This document shows, one piece after another, positions 7,716-17,338 of a DNA stretch of 64,000 nucleotides. The notes beneath the pieces were generated by a model. It saw nothing but the letters and a program-made list of their open reading frames with translations. It did not search any database and had not been told where the DNA came from. Both the position numbers and the translations under genes were made by a program. The stretch is taken from the NCBI RefSeq assembly GCF_004359985.1, contig NZ_SMRO01000002.1, positions 1,189,135 through 1,253,134 on the forward strand. Direction: 5' to 3'. The stretch's first letter is position 1; each line of letters begins with the position of its first letter. Source of the stretch: Paraburkholderia flava. Lineage in GTDB: Bacteria > Pseudomonadota > Gammaproteobacteria > Burkholderiales > Burkholderiaceae.

Positions 7716-8495
7716 GTGCTGCTCGCGCTCAAGCTCGCGCTCGTCCCAGGTTTTCTGGCGGCGCTCACGATAGCCGGTCGCGTGTGGGGACCGGCAGTCT
7801 CGGGCTGGCTCGCTGGGCTGCCGGTGGTCTCGGGGCCGATCGTGCTGCTGCTCGCGCTCGAACGCGGGCCTGTTTTTGCTGCGCAGGCATCGCTTGCTTC
7901 GATTGCAGCGATCGCCGGGTCGGAGGCGTTCAACCTCGCGTATGCATGGACCTGCCGACGCTTCGCATGGCCGCTTGCCGCGAGCGCCGGACTCGTCGCG
8001 TGGGGCGTCGCGGTGCTGCTGCTCGCGCAACTGCCTGCGCAATTGCCGTGGGCGTTTGCCGCCGCGTGCGCGGCCGTGATGGTGTCGCAGACCTGGCTGC
8101 CGCGCACGACGACGGTCGTGCCGGTCGCGCGCATCGGTGCCGTCGACCTCGGCATGCGGATGCTCGCAGGCGCGTTGCTGACGCTCGCGGTGACGGCGCT
8201 GTCCGCATCGATGGGCGCTGCGTGGAGCGGGTTGCTGTCGGTGTTTCCGTTGCTCGGGATGGTGCTCGCGGTGTCCGCGCAGCGCGCACATGGAGCGGGC
8301 TTCGTCGCGCTGCTGACGCGCGGTATGGTGATCGGGCGCGCTTCGTTCGCGGCGTTCTTCGCGGTGACCGCGACGCTGTTGCCGCATACCGGTGTGCTGC
8401 TGGCTTTTGCGTGCGCGGCGGTTGTGTCGGTGGTGGTGCAGGGGGCGACGAAGGGGCTGGTCGGAAGGCGGCAGCGTGTTGCCACAGTGGTGTGA
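7716..8495 (+). CDS. Multi-pass membrane protein of unknown function
   Basis: The protein has 259 residues, about 75 percent hydrophobic, with roughly eight membrane segments. It starts at GTG 7716. A strong AGGAGGA at 7704-7710, inside the end of the previous gene, fixes this start. I do not recognise the family. There are conserved-looking glycine/proline turns (GLPVVSGPIVLLLALERG near residue 40), but no transporter signature I can name. Tight coupling with the TMEM175-like gene suggests related membrane roles. Confidence 0.75.
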   Translation: MLLALKLALVPGFLAALTIAGRVWGPAVSGWLAGLPVVSGPIVLLLALERGPVFAAQASLASIAAIAGSEAFNLAYAWTCRRFAWPLAASAGLVAWGVAVLLLAQLPAQLPWAFAAACAAVMVSQTWLPRTTTVVPVARIGAVDLGMRMLAGALLTLAVTALSASMGAAWSGLLSVFPLLGMVLAVSAQRAHGAGFVALLTRGMVIGRASFAAFFAVTATLLPHTGVLLAFACAAVVSVVVQGATKGLVGRRQRVATVV

Positions 8496-8554
8496 CCGCG
8501 TGTGTTTTCATTCGATGCTCTACCATCAACGCTAACGTCATCGCCGAATCACCC

Positions 8555-9034
8555 ATGTCCACCCGATCATCGACGTCCCGCATCGGCCTGATCTCCGACA
8601 CGCACAACCTCGTGCGTCCCGAGGCGTTGACCCAGCTCGCCGGTTGCGATGCGATCGTGCATGCCGGCGATATCTGCGAGCGCGCGGTACTCGATGCGCT
8701 TGCCGCGCTCGCGCCGCTCACTGTCGTCCGTGGCAACAACGACACCGGTGCATGGGCGCATGCATTGCCCGTTCACACGACACTGACCATCCAGCAGGTG
8801 ACGATCCTCGTCGTACACGACATCGCCGACGTGACCGACGATCTGCTTCGCGACGATATCGGCGTCGTGGTGACCGGACACTCGCACAAGCCGCTCGTCG
8901 ATACGCGCGACGGCGTGCTGTTCGTCAATCCGGGTAGCGCGGGGCCGCGGCGTTTCAAGTTGCCGGTGTCGGTGGGGATGCTGGAAATCACGGACGCACG
9001 CGCGACGGCGACGCTGCATACGTTGACGGTTTAA
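8555..9034 (+). CDS. YfcE/MJ0936-type metallophosphoesterase
   Basis: The protein has 159 residues with all calcineurin-fold motifs: SDTH (Asp15, His17), HAGDI (Asp39), GNND, and GHSHKP, then NPGSAGPRR. This matches the small YfcE/MJ0936 phosphodiesterase family, which hydrolyses model phosphodiesters with Mn2+ and whose natural substrate is often unknown. It is usually a cytoplasmic dimer. The start at ATG 8555 places the first beta strand immediately after the N-terminus. It is convergent with proP and shares the hairpin terminator at 9066-9110. Confidence 0.9.
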   Translation: MSTRSSTSRIGLISDTHNLVRPEALTQLAGCDAIVHAGDICERAVLDALAALAPLTVVRGNNDTGAWAHALPVHTTLTIQQVTILVVHDIADVTDDLLRDDIGVVVTGHSHKPLVDTRDGVLFVNPGSAGPRRFKLPVSVGMLEITDARATATLHTLTV

Positions 9035-9065
9035 CGCCGCACTGAAAGCGACGCACGACAGAACG

Positions 9066-9110
9066 CAAAACGGGCCGGCATCGAGTTGTCTCTCGACGCC
9101 GGCCCGTTTC
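9066..9110. terminator. Bidirectional terminator between yfcE-like gene and proP
   Basis: Long inverted repeat AAACGGGCCGGCaTCGAG / CTCGAcGCCGGCCCGTTT with one mismatch and a 6-base loop. It is followed by TTTCTTCTTT on the plus strand and preceded by AAAA for the minus strand. It serves convergent genes. Confidence 0.85.
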
Positions 9111-9122
9111 TTCTTTCATGCA

Positions 9123-10592
9123 TCAAGCCCGCGCAGTCGCACTCGCTTCGTAGGCCTCATCCATCTCTTCCGCCTCGCGATGACCGCGCAGCACCGCGTG
9201 CGCTTCCGCATGCGTCGCGACGCTCGGGCCCGAACCCGGCAGCGGCTTGCGCGCCGTCTCGCGCAATGCGAGCACCGACACGATGCCGATCAGCGACGCG
9301 CCCATCAGGTAGTACGCGGGCATCATCAGATTGCCGGTCGTATCGACGAGCCACGCGGCGACGAGCGGCGTCGTCCCGCCGAACAGCGACACCGAGATAT
9401 TGAAGCCGATCGCGAGCGCGCCGTAGCGGATGCGCGTCGGGAACAGTGCGGGCAGCGCGGACGGCATCACGCCAGTGAAACACGACAGCAGCACGCCGAG
9501 AATCAGCAGACCGCCGAACACGGGCAGCGTGTCGCCAGTACGGATCAGCAACAGCGCGGGAATCGACAGCACGAACAGGCCGACGCAACCCGCGAGCATC
9601 ACCGGCTTGCGGCCGAGGCGATCGGACAGCCGTCCTGCGTACAGCGTCATCGGCATCATCAGCACCATCACGAGCAGCACCAGGAAGAGACCGTGCGTTT
9701 CGTCGAAGTGCAGCGTCGCCGACAGATAGCTCGGCAGATACGACAGCGCCATGTAGTCGGTCACGTTGAAGATCAGCACGAGGCCAACACACAGCAGCAG
9801 CGGCTTCCATTGCTGCGCGAGCAGTTCGCGCAGCGGCTGCGGCGCATGCGCTTTGTCGTCGGCTTCGCGCGCGTCGGCCTGTTTCTTGAACGCGGGCGTT
9901 TCCTCGAGCTTCAGCCGGATGTACAGACCGACCAGACCGAGCGGCCCGGCGATCATGAACGGCACGCGCCAGCCCCACGACAGCAGCGCGTCATGCGACA
10001 GCGTGGCCGTCAGCAACGCGACCGTGCCCGCGCCGAGCACGTAGCCGATCAGCGTGCCGAATTCGAGAAAGCTGCCCATGAAACCGCGTCGCTTGTCGGT
10101 CGAGAACTCGGCGATGAAGGTCGCGGCGCCGCCGTATTCGCCGCCGGTCGAGAAACCCTGCACGAGCCGCGCGACCAGCAACAGCACTGGCGCGAGAATG
10201 CCGATCGAGTCGTACGACGGAATCAGGCCGATCGCGAACGTGCCGCACGCCATCATGATCATCGTCATCGCGAGCACACGCTGCCGGCCGATGCGGTCGC
10301 CGAGCGGCCCGAACACCATCCCGCCGATCGGCCGCACGAGGAACGCGGCTGCAAACGTACCGAACGTGGCGATCAACTGCGCGGACGGACTGCTCGACGG
10401 GAAGAATACCTGGCCGAGCGTCACGGCGATGTAGCTGTACACGCCGAAGTCGAACCATTCCATCGCGTTGCCGAGTGCCATCGCGCCGACTGCGCGCTTC
10501 AGGAGGGATTTGTCGACGACGGTGATGTCGTCGAGGGTGAGGCGATCGTCCTGCTTGCGATGTCGCCAGAAGCCGTTGCTGGATGCGGTCAA
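9123..10592 (-). CDS. proP: MFS transporter, ProP-type osmoprotectant/proton symporter
   Basis: The protein has 489 residues with twelve membrane segments of the metabolite:H+ symporter family. Near the N-terminus MALGNAMEWFDFGVYSYIAV and then RPIGGMVFGPLGDRIGRQR are characteristic. It resembles ProP, which imports proline and glycine betaine under osmotic stress. I place the start at TTG 10592 because AAAGGGAG lies about 7 bases upstream, and because the first in-frame ATG would remove the conserved cytoplasmic lead. The C-terminus lacks an obvious coiled coil, so osmosensing as in E. coli ProP is uncertain. Substrate range is inferred. Confidence 0.82.
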   Translation of the reverse strand: MTASSNGFWRHRKQDDRLTLDDITVVDKSLLKRAVGAMALGNAMEWFDFGVYSYIAVTLGQVFFPSSSPSAQLIATFGTFAAAFLVRPIGGMVFGPLGDRIGRQRVLAMTMIMMACGTFAIGLIPSYDSIGILAPVLLLVARLVQGFSTGGEYGGAATFIAEFSTDKRRGFMGSFLEFGTLIGYVLGAGTVALLTATLSHDALLSWGWRVPFMIAGPLGLVGLYIRLKLEETPAFKKQADAREADDKAHAPQPLRELLAQQWKPLLLCVGLVLIFNVTDYMALSYLPSYLSATLHFDETHGLFLVLLVMVLMMPMTLYAGRLSDRLGRKPVMLAGCVGLFVLSIPALLLIRTGDTLPVFGGLLILGVLLSCFTGVMPSALPALFPTRIRYGALAIGFNISVSLFGGTTPLVAAWLVDTTGNLMMPAYYLMGASLIGIVSVLALRETARKPLPGSGPSVATHAEAHAVLRGHREAEEMDEAYEASATARA

Positions 10593-11221
10593 GGTGAAAC
10601 TCCCTTTCCAATGGACTGCGACCGGACGCGAACGCCGGGCCACGGTTGTCGGGAAAGTGCAGTTTCGCGAGCGGACGACGGCACGAAGCCGGCGAGTCAC
10701 GCAGTGGCGAAGAAAAACGCCGACGCCCCCGCATCGCACGGGCCGTCGCGAAATTGCACTCGTTCGAGGTGCTGACAGGGTTGCATCTGCGTGGCCGTGG
10801 AGGGGGGCAGATGCAGGACGACGCGGGCACTGCGGCCTGCGCCATTGAAAGGCTTGAAACGAAAAAGGCCGGTGATGAGTTTCGACTCAAACCGCGGCTC
10901 GAACCGCAGCTCAAACTGCGAGTAACCGACAAGCCTTCTTGTATAAAAAACTATCCGATTCGTGACGGGCGACGCTGCCTGGAAACGCCCCGAAGGACGC
11001 TGGTGCCAAGCGGCAACCCAGCCGCGAATTGAACGCGAATGAGGGTGAATTGCTGTTGAAACGATGCACATGATAGCACGATGACAGAGGATCGCGCAAA
11101 CGCGGGGTGCTGCGGGAGGAGTGGAGCGTCCGCTTAACCCTTATGTGGCGGGCGATTCCGGCGGATCGCCGGGTACGCGTCGATCACGTCCGGACGACGC
11201 TTTCGGCGGCTCGAAAAAGGC
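10593..11221. other. Gap between proP and yggX
   Basis: About 630 bases with no gene I can support. It holds the proP promoter region and a short tandem repeat at 10885-10920. An AT-rich stretch around 10935-10960 contains TTGTATAAAAAAC. Confidence 0.5.
10885..10920. repeat. Imperfect 12-bp tandem repeat, three copies
   Basis: Units CTCAAACCGCGG, CTCGAACCGCAG and CTCAAACTGCGA follow each other directly. They lie in the proP-yggX gap. Confidence 0.6.
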
Positions 11222-11249
11222 AAAAAAAATCCGCGCACGCGGCGCGGAT
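11222..11249 (-). terminator. Terminator of the argA-yggX unit
   Basis: On the minus strand ATCCGCGC, a 5-base loop and GCGCGGAT are followed by a run of eight T, 22 bases after the yggX stop. Confidence 0.88.
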
Positions 11250-11271
11250 CGGTCGACAGATCGGGAAGCGA

Positions 11272-11547
11272 TCAGCTCTGCGACGGCGGCACGTAGCCCG
11301 ACGCCTGATCGGCGCCTTCGCCGAAGAAGAACTTTTCGGTCTGCTTCATCAGGTACTGGCGCGCGCGCGGGTCGGCCATGTTCAGACGGTTCTCGTTGAT
11401 CAGCATGGTCTGCTGCTTGAGCCATGCCTGCCACGCTTCCTTCGAAATGCTCTCGTAGATCCGCTTGCCGAGCTCGCCCGGCAGCGGCGGGAAATCGAGG
11501 CCTTCGGCTTCCTTGCCGAGCTTCGCGCATTGAACCATACGGGCCAT
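11272..11547 (-). CDS. yggX: YggX, iron-trafficking / oxidative damage protection protein
   Basis: The protein has 91 residues, the family's usual length. The conserved features are Cys7 ([16 protein letters not shown]), [13 protein letters not shown] and the [20 protein letters not shown] block. YggX protects Fe-S clusters from oxidative damage and takes part in Fe(II) handling in the cytoplasm. The gene lies 50 bases downstream of argA on the same strand and ends in a strong terminator, so argA-yggX is likely one transcript. Confidence 0.95.
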   Translation of the reverse strand: MARMVQCAKLGKEAEGLDFPPLPGELGKRIYESISKEAWQAWLKQQTMLINENRLNMADPRARQYLMKQTEKFFFGEGADQASGYVPPSQS

Positions 11548-11597
11548 TCTGTGCTTCTCCTGTAACGGGGTGGGGCGGCAGTCGTTATTGTGTGCGC

Positions 11598-12986
11598 TCA
11601 GAGCTGCTTCATCAGCACGAGCGACTTGCGCTGCCAGTTATAGAGGCGGCGGCGATCTTCCGGCAGGTCGTCGACCGTTGCCTTCACGAAGCCGCGTTTG
11701 AGGAACCAGTGTTCGGTGCGCGTCGTCAGCACGAAGATGCGCGTGAGGCCGCGCGCCCGTGCGCGCTGCTCGATGCGTTTCAGCAGGCGCTCGCCGTCGC
11801 CGGAGCCTTGTGCTTCGGGCGCGACGGTCAGGCAGGCCATTTCGCCGATGCGCTCCTGCGGGTATGGATACAGCGCCGCGCAGCCGAACAGTACCGCATC
11901 GTGCTCGATCACCGAGAAGTGGTCGATGTCGCGTTCGATCTGGTGACGTCCGCGCCGCACGAGCGTGCCGTCGGTTTCGAGCGGCTCGATCAGTGTCAGG
12001 ATGCCGCCGACGTCGTCCGGCGTCGCTTCGCGCAGGCTCTCGAGGTTCTCGTACGAGATCATCGTGCCGACGCCATCGTGCAGGAACAGTTCGAGCAGCA
12101 GGCTGCCGTCGAGCGCGTACGGGATGATGTGCGCCCGCGCGACGCCGCCGCGGCATGCACGGATCGAATGCTTCAGATAGAAGCCGGCGTCGCCGGTGAC
12201 CTCGCCGGTTTCGTGCAGCTTGTACGCGTCGTCGAGCGACAGTTCGCGGACCAGTTCGGTGCCTTCTTCGCCGTCCTGCATCAGGCCGGGCGTTTCGGTC
12301 AGGAACACGATCTTGTCGGCGCGCAGCGCAATCGCGGCGGCGGACGCGACATCTTCCATCGACAGGTTGAACGCTTCGCCGGTGGGCGAGAAGCCGAGCG
12401 GCGACAGCAGCACCAGCTTGCGGCTCGCGAGCGAGTGGCGGATCGACTCCGCGTCGATCTTGCGCACGACGCCCGTGTGCGCGAAGTCGACGCCATCGAG
12501 AATGCCGACCGGCCGCGCCGTCACGAAGTTGCCCGACACGACGTTGATGTGCGCGTGCGCCATCGGCGTGTTCGGCAGACCCTGGCTGATCGCGGCCTCG
12601 ATGTCGAGACGCACTTCGCCGGCGGCTTCCTTCGCGGATTCGAGCGCGCGGGCGTCGGTGATGCGCATGCCGTGCGAGAACTCGGACTCGACGCCGTGCA
12701 GGCTCATCTGCTCCTCGACCTGCGGACGCGACCCGTGCACCAGCACGATCTGGATGCCCATCGCCTGCAGCAGCGCGATGTCGGACACCAGCGCATTCAG
12801 CAGACCCTGATGCACGACTTCGCCGCCGAACCCGACGACGAACGTCTTGTTGCGGAACTCGTGGATATAGGGGGCGACCGATCGCATCCAGTCGACGAAC
12901 TGCGCATGCTGCAAGTCGGATTCCGTGGCGGCGGACGGGGCCGGCGCGCTCGCGGGCGTGGGGACGAGGTCGGTTTGAGAATTCAT
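11598..12986 (-). CDS. argA: Amino-acid N-acetyltransferase (N-acetylglutamate synthase)
   Basis: The protein has 462 residues from ATG 12986. An amino-acid-kinase-like domain (about 40-300; [38 protein letters not shown]) is followed by a GNAT acetyltransferase domain (about 310-460; acetyl-CoA loop [15 protein letters not shown]). This is the classical bacterial ArgA. It makes N-acetylglutamate from glutamate and acetyl-CoA, the first step of arginine synthesis, and the kinase-like domain usually binds the feedback inhibitor arginine. The frame stays open upstream, but that part is antisense to hrpA. The start codon is 22 bases from the divergent hrpA start. Confidence 0.93.
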   Translation of the reverse strand: MNSQTDLVPTPASAPAPSAATESDLQHAQFVDWMRSVAPYIHEFRNKTFVVGFGGEVVHQGLLNALVSDIALLQAMGIQIVLVHGSRPQVEEQMSLHGVESEFSHGMRITDARALESAKEAAGEVRLDIEAAISQGLPNTPMAHAHINVVSGNFVTARPVGILDGVDFAHTGVVRKIDAESIRHSLASRKLVLLSPLGFSPTGEAFNLSMEDVASAAAIALRADKIVFLTETPGLMQDGEEGTELVRELSLDDAYKLHETGEVTGDAGFYLKHSIRACRGGVARAHIIPYALDGSLLLELFLHDGVGTMISYENLESLREATPDDVGGILTLIEPLETDGTLVRRGRHQIERDIDHFSVIEHDAVLFGCAALYPYPQERIGEMACLTVAPEAQGSGDGERLLKRIEQRARARGLTRIFVLTTRTEHWFLKRGFVKATVDDLPEDRRRLYNWQRKSLVLMKQL

Positions 12987-12992
12987 GCCGGG

Positions 12993-13000
12993 ATTATAAT
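12993..13000. promoter_or_regulatory. Palindromic ATTATAAT, possible shared -10 for argA and hrpA
   Basis: ATTATAAT reads TATAAT on both strands (plus 12995-13000, minus 12998-12993). It sits midway between the divergent start codons at 12986 and 13009. Transcription from either -10 would begin at or within a few bases of the start codon. No good -35 element is visible. Confidence 0.45.
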
Positions 13001-13008
13001 GCGCCCCC

Positions 13009-16000
13009 ATGTCGAATGTACCCAAAAGTCCCGCCTCGCCGAACGCAAAAAATGCATCGGGCGCCGGGCAAGACAAACCGGCGCAGCCTCGCCGCGACAC
13101 GGCGCCGGTGCCGCGCGATGCGCAGCGTTCGCCGGCGTCGTCTGCTGCTTCGTCTGTGTTGCCGTCAGCGTCGCCGTCTGCCACTCCGTCCGCATCGCCG
13201 TCTGCACCTTCACCGCGCCGCGACAAGCCGCGCGGCGAGGGTGGCCGCACCGACCGTACCGACCGCAATGAGCGCGCCGAGCGGCCCAACCGCAGCGCGC
13301 CGCGCGCACCGCGCGTCGTCGAACCGAATCCCATTCCGCCGATTACGTTCCCCGAAGCGCTGCCCGTGTCCGGCAGACGCGACGAGATCGCGCGGGCGAT
13401 CGCGGCGAACCAGGTGGTGATCGTCAGCGGCGAGACCGGCTCCGGCAAGACGACGCAGCTGCCGAAAATCTGTCTGTCGCTCGGACGCGGTCTCGGCGCG
13501 GGCGGCAGCGGGCTGATCGGTCACACGCAGCCGCGCCGGATCGCGGCGTCGGCGACCGGTCGACGGATTGCCGAAGAACTCGGCACGCCGTTCGGCGAAG
13601 TGGTCGGCTACAAGGTGCGCTTTACGGACAATCTCGCGCCGGGCGCGTCGGTCAAGCTGATGACCGACGGCATCCTGCTCGCCGAAACGCAGACCGATCC
13701 GCTGCTGCGCGCATACGACACGCTGATCATCGACGAAGCGCACGAGCGCAGCCTGAACATCGACTTCCTGCTCGGCTATCTGAGAGAAATTCTGCCGAAG
13801 CGGCCCGACCTCAAGCTGATCATCACATCGGCGACGATCGACGCGGACCGCTTCGCGCGTCACTTCGGCAGCGACGAAAAGCCCGCGCCGGTGATCGAGG
13901 TGAGCGGGCGGCTGTATCCGGTCGAAGTGCGCTACCGGCCAGTGGCCGAAGATAGTCCCGCCGTGAAAGCCGCTGAAGGCACGAGCGGACGCGACCGCGC
14001 CAGAAGCGGGCAAGCCCGCGATCGCGATCTGATGGACGCGATCGTCGATGCAGTCGACGAACTGTGCCGCGAAGGCTCGGGCGACGTACTCGTGTTCCTG
14101 CCCGGCGAGCGCGAGATCCGTGACGCCGCCGAAGCGCTGCGCAAGCACCATCCACCGCATACCGAGATCCTGCCGCTGTTCGCGCGGCTGTCGGCCGCCG
14201 AGCAGGAGCGCGTGTTCCGTTCGTCGAACGCGCGCCGCATCGTGCTCGCGACCAACGTCGCCGAAACCTCGCTGACGGTGCCGGGCATCCGCTATGTCGT
14301 CGATACGGGGCTCGCGCGCGTGAAGCGCTATTCGTACCGCAACAAGGTCGAGCAGTTGCAGGTCGAGTCGATTTCGCAGTCCGCAGCGAACCAGCGCGCG
14401 GGTCGCTGCGGCCGGGTTGCCGACGGTATCTGCATCCGCCTGTACGAAGAGACCGATTACCAGTCGCGCGTGCGCTTCACGGATCCGGAGATCCTGCGCT
14501 CGTCGCTCGCGTCGGTAATCCTGCGGATGAAGTCGCTGCATCTCACCGGCATCGAAACGTTTCCGTTCATCGAGCCGCCGCCGGGCCGCGCGATTGCCGA
14601 CGGCTACCAGCTGCTGAACGAACTCGGCGCCGTCGACGACGACAACGCGCTCACGCCGCTCGGTCGCGAACTGGCACGGCTGCCGCTCGATCCACGCGTC
14701 GGCCGGATGATTCTGGCCGCGCGTGATCAGCAGGCGCTCGCCGAAGTGTTGATCATCGCGAGCGCGCTGTCGGTGCAGGATCCACGCGACCGTCCGGTCG
14801 AAGCGCAGGAGCAGGCCGACCAGGCGCACCGCAAGTTCGCCGACGAGCGTTCCGAATTCCTGCAGTGGCTGAAAATCTGGGCGTGGTTCGGGGAAGCAGT
14901 CGAGCACAAGAAGTCGAATCGCCAGCTCGCCGACGCGTGCCGCGCGAATTTTCTGTCGCATCTGCGGCTGCGCGAATGGCGCGACGTCCATTCGCAACTG
15001 CTGACGGTGGTCCGCGAACACGGCTGGCGGCTGAACGAAAGCGAAGCGACGTTCGAGCAGATCCATCTCGCACTGCTGACCGGGCTGCTCGGCAACATCG
15101 GTCTGAAAGCCGACGACGAGCCGCACTATCTCGGCGCGCGCGGCATCAAGTTTTTCCTGTGGCCGGGCTCGGCGCTCGTGAAGAAAGCGGGGCGCTGGGT
15201 GATCGCCGCCGAACTCGTCGAGACGAGCCGGCTTTACGCGCGCTGTATCGCGAAGATCGAGCCGGAGTGGATCGAGCGCGTCGGTGCGCATCTGTTGAAG
15301 AAATCGCTGTCGGAGCCACACTGGGAGAAGCGCGCGGCGCAGGTGTCGGCGTTCGAGCGGGCGGTGCTGTACGGGCTGACGGTGTATCACCGGCGGCGCG
15401 TCGCGTTCGGCCGCCAGGATCCGGCGCGGGCACGCGAGCTGTTTATCCGCGGCGCGCTGGTCGAAGGCGAATTCGATACGAAGCTCCCGTTCTTCGCGCA
15501 CAACCGCAAGCTGTTCGCCGACATCGAGCAACTCGAACACAAGTCACGCCGCCAGGACGTGCTGGTCGACGACGAGCTGATCTTCGGGTTCTACGACCAG
15601 GCGATTCCGCAGGGCATCCATACCGGCGCGTCGTTCGAGCGCTGGTATCGCGACGAGGTGAAAAAGAGCGGTCAGCCGGAAGAGAAGTTGCGGCTGCTGT
15701 TCCTGTCGCGTGACGATCTGATGCGTCACGAAGCCGCCGGCGTCACGACCGATCTGTTCCCGAAGCGGATGACGATGTCCGGCGTCGAGATGGCGCTGAC
15801 CTATCACTTCGAACCGGGCACGCCGCGCGACGGCGTGACGCTCGCGGTGCCGCTGTATGCGCTGAACCAGGTCGATGCGCGGCGTTGCGAATGGCTCGTG
15901 CCGGGCATGCTTAAAGAGAAGACCCAGCTGTTGCTGAAGTCGCTGCCGCAGAAGTTGCGCCGCCATTGCGTACCGCTGCCCGAATATGCGGCGGGTTTTG

Positions 16001-17250
16001 TCGAGCGCACGGCAGGGCAGCGCTTCGGCGCGGGTGGGTTCCTGGAGACGCTGATCGCCGACATCCGCGAGCAGACACAGGTTGCTGTCCGTCAGGCGGA
16101 CTTCAAGCTGGAGACGCTGGCCGCGCACCTGTTCATGAACTTCAAGGTGATCGACGAGCACGGGCGGCAGCTTGCGATGGGCCGCAATCTTTCGCAGTTG
16201 CGTGCGGAGCTTGGTGGTCAGGCGCAGCAGCAGTTTCAGAAGATTGCGGCGGGGGTGACGCTGAACGATGCGCCGGGTGACGCGCGCACGGTTGCGCAGA
16301 CTCCAACGCAAGGTGGTGGCGCGGCTCGCGGCAAAGCGCCGTCCACGCCGCGCGAAACGGGCGCTGCATCGGCACCTGCGACCGCGACCGCCACCGCGCT
16401 GTACGAAAACCTCACGACCTGGAATTTCGGCAAGCTTCCCGAACTGCTCGAAATCCGCCGTGGCGGGCAGACGCTGTTCGGTTATCCGGCGCTCGTCGAT
16501 CGCGGCACGCACTGCGACGTCGAAGTGTTCGATTCTCCTGACGAAGCGTCGCGGATTCATCGTGCGGGGCTGCGTCGGTTGTTCGCGTTGCAGCTGCGCG
16601 AGCCAATTCGCTATCTGGAGAAGAACCTGCCGGGGCTGCGCGAAATGGCGATGCAGTTCATGCCGCGCGGCACGCAGGAAGAATTGCGCGACCAGTTGAT
16701 CGACGTCGCACTCGACCGCGCGTGTCTGCAGGACCCGCTGCCCACCGACGACGCGAGTTTTCACGCGCGCCGCGACGAAGGCAGGGGGCGGCTCACGCTG
16801 CTCGCGCAGGAAATCGCGCGGCTCGTCGGGCAGATTCTCGGCGACTACGCCGCCGTGCTGAAGAAGCTGCCGCAGGCGAAGCCGTTCGCTGCCGCGTATG
16901 CGGACATGCAGAACCAGCTCGACGCGCTGGTCGGCAAGCGCTTCGTCATCGATACGCCGTATGCGCAGCTCGCGCATTTTCCGCGCTATCTGAAGGGCAT
17001 CGCGCTGCGCATCGACAAGCTGAAGGCCGATTCGGCACGCGACGCGCGGCAGTCGGCGGAATGTCAGCCGCTCGCGCAGCACTATCAGCGTGCGCTCGCG
17101 CAGCGCGGCGGTGTCGCCGATCCGCGTCTGACCGAATTCCGCTGGCTGCTGGAAGAACTGCGCATTTCGCTGTTCGCGCAGGAGTTGCGCACGCCGATGC
17201 CGGTGTCGGTCAAACGGCTCGCGAAGGTCTGGGAATCGATGCAGCGTTGA
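13009..17250 (+). CDS. hrpA: ATP-dependent RNA helicase HrpA (DEAH box)
   Basis: The protein has 1413 residues, against about 1300 in E. coli. A low-complexity Ser/Pro/Ala/Arg N-terminal tail covers about residues 1-105. The helicase core follows: Walker A GETGSGKTTQ near 141-150, DEAH in IIDEAHERS near 240-248, SAT motif III, and QRAGRCGR motif VI. HA2, OB-fold and long DUF3418-type C-terminal regions complete it. HrpA acts on structured mRNA and collided ribosomes, and in some bacteria on mRNA processing. A second Ala/Thr-rich insert lies near residues 1095-1130. It is a single-gene unit, divergent from argA. Confidence 0.95.
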   Translation: MSNVPKSPASPNAKNASGAGQDKPAQPRRDTAPVPRDAQRSPASSAASSVLPSASPSATPSASPSAPSPRRDKPRGEGGRTDRTDRNERAERPNRSAPRAPRVVEPNPIPPITFPEALPVSGRRDEIARAIAANQVVIVSGETGSGKTTQLPKICLSLGRGLGAGGSGLIGHTQPRRIAASATGRRIAEELGTPFGEVVGYKVRFTDNLAPGASVKLMTDGILLAETQTDPLLRAYDTLIIDEAHERSLNIDFLLGYLREILPKRPDLKLIITSATIDADRFARHFGSDEKPAPVIEVSGRLYPVEVRYRPVAEDSPAVKAAEGTSGRDRARSGQARDRDLMDAIVDAVDELCREGSGDVLVFLPGEREIRDAAEALRKHHPPHTEILPLFARLSAAEQERVFRSSNARRIVLATNVAETSLTVPGIRYVVDTGLARVKRYSYRNKVEQLQVESISQSAANQRAGRCGRVADGICIRLYEETDYQSRVRFTDPEILRSSLASVILRMKSLHLTGIETFPFIEPPPGRAIADGYQLLNELGAVDDDNALTPLGRELARLPLDPRVGRMILAARDQQALAEVLIIASALSVQDPRDRPVEAQEQADQAHRKFADERSEFLQWLKIWAWFGEAVEHKKSNRQLADACRANFLSHLRLREWRDVHSQLLTVVREHGWRLNESEATFEQIHLALLTGLLGNIGLKADDEPHYLGARGIKFFLWPGSALVKKAGRWVIAAELVETSRLYARCIAKIEPEWIERVGAHLLKKSLSEPHWEKRAAQVSAFERAVLYGLTVYHRRRVAFGRQDPARARELFIRGALVEGEFDTKLPFFAHNRKLFADIEQLEHKSRRQDVLVDDELIFGFYDQAIPQGIHTGASFERWYRDEVKKSGQPEEKLRLLFLSRDDLMRHEAAGVTTDLFPKRMTMSGVEMALTYHFEPGTPRDGVTLAVPLYALNQVDARRCEWLVPGMLKEKTQLLLKSLPQKLRRHCVPLPEYAAGFVERTAGQRFGAGGFLETLIADIREQTQVAVRQADFKLETLAAHLFMNFKVIDEHGRQLAMGRNLSQLRAELGGQAQQQFQKIAAGVTLNDAPGDARTVAQTPTQGGGAARGKAPSTPRETGAASAPATATATALYENLTTWNFGKLPELLEIRRGGQTLFGYPALVDRGTHCDVEVFDSPDEASRIHRAGLRRLFALQLREPIRYLEKNLPGLREMAMQFMPRGTQEELRDQLIDVALDRACLQDPLPTDDASFHARRDEGRGRLTLLAQEIARLVGQILGDYAAVLKKLPQAKPFAAAYADMQNQLDALVGKRFVIDTPYAQLAHFPRYLKGIALRIDKLKADSARDARQSAECQPLAQHYQRALAQRGGVADPRLTEFRWLLEELRISLFAQELRTPMPVSVKRLAKVWESMQR

Positions 17251-17261
17251 ACGGATTCGCC

Positions 17262-17291
17262 GCGCGCGGTCGATTTGCGTCAACCGCGCGC
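17262..17291. terminator. Hairpin after hrpA
   Basis: GCGCGCGGT / ACCGCGCGC with a 12-base loop, 11 bases after the hrpA stop. No T-run follows, so termination is uncertain. Confidence 0.35.
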
Positions 17292-17338
17292 GCCGGCAAA
17301 CGTTCTACAATGACGGCTGTTCTTCGATGTGACACTTC

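Noticed and set aside
9180..10775. 531-codon frame antisense to proP
   Set aside because: Arg/Gln/His-rich shadow of a 12-helix transporter gene.
12987..13448. 154-residue N-terminal extension of ArgA
   Set aside because: It is antisense to the hrpA start and has no ArgA similarity; ATG 12986 fits the family length.
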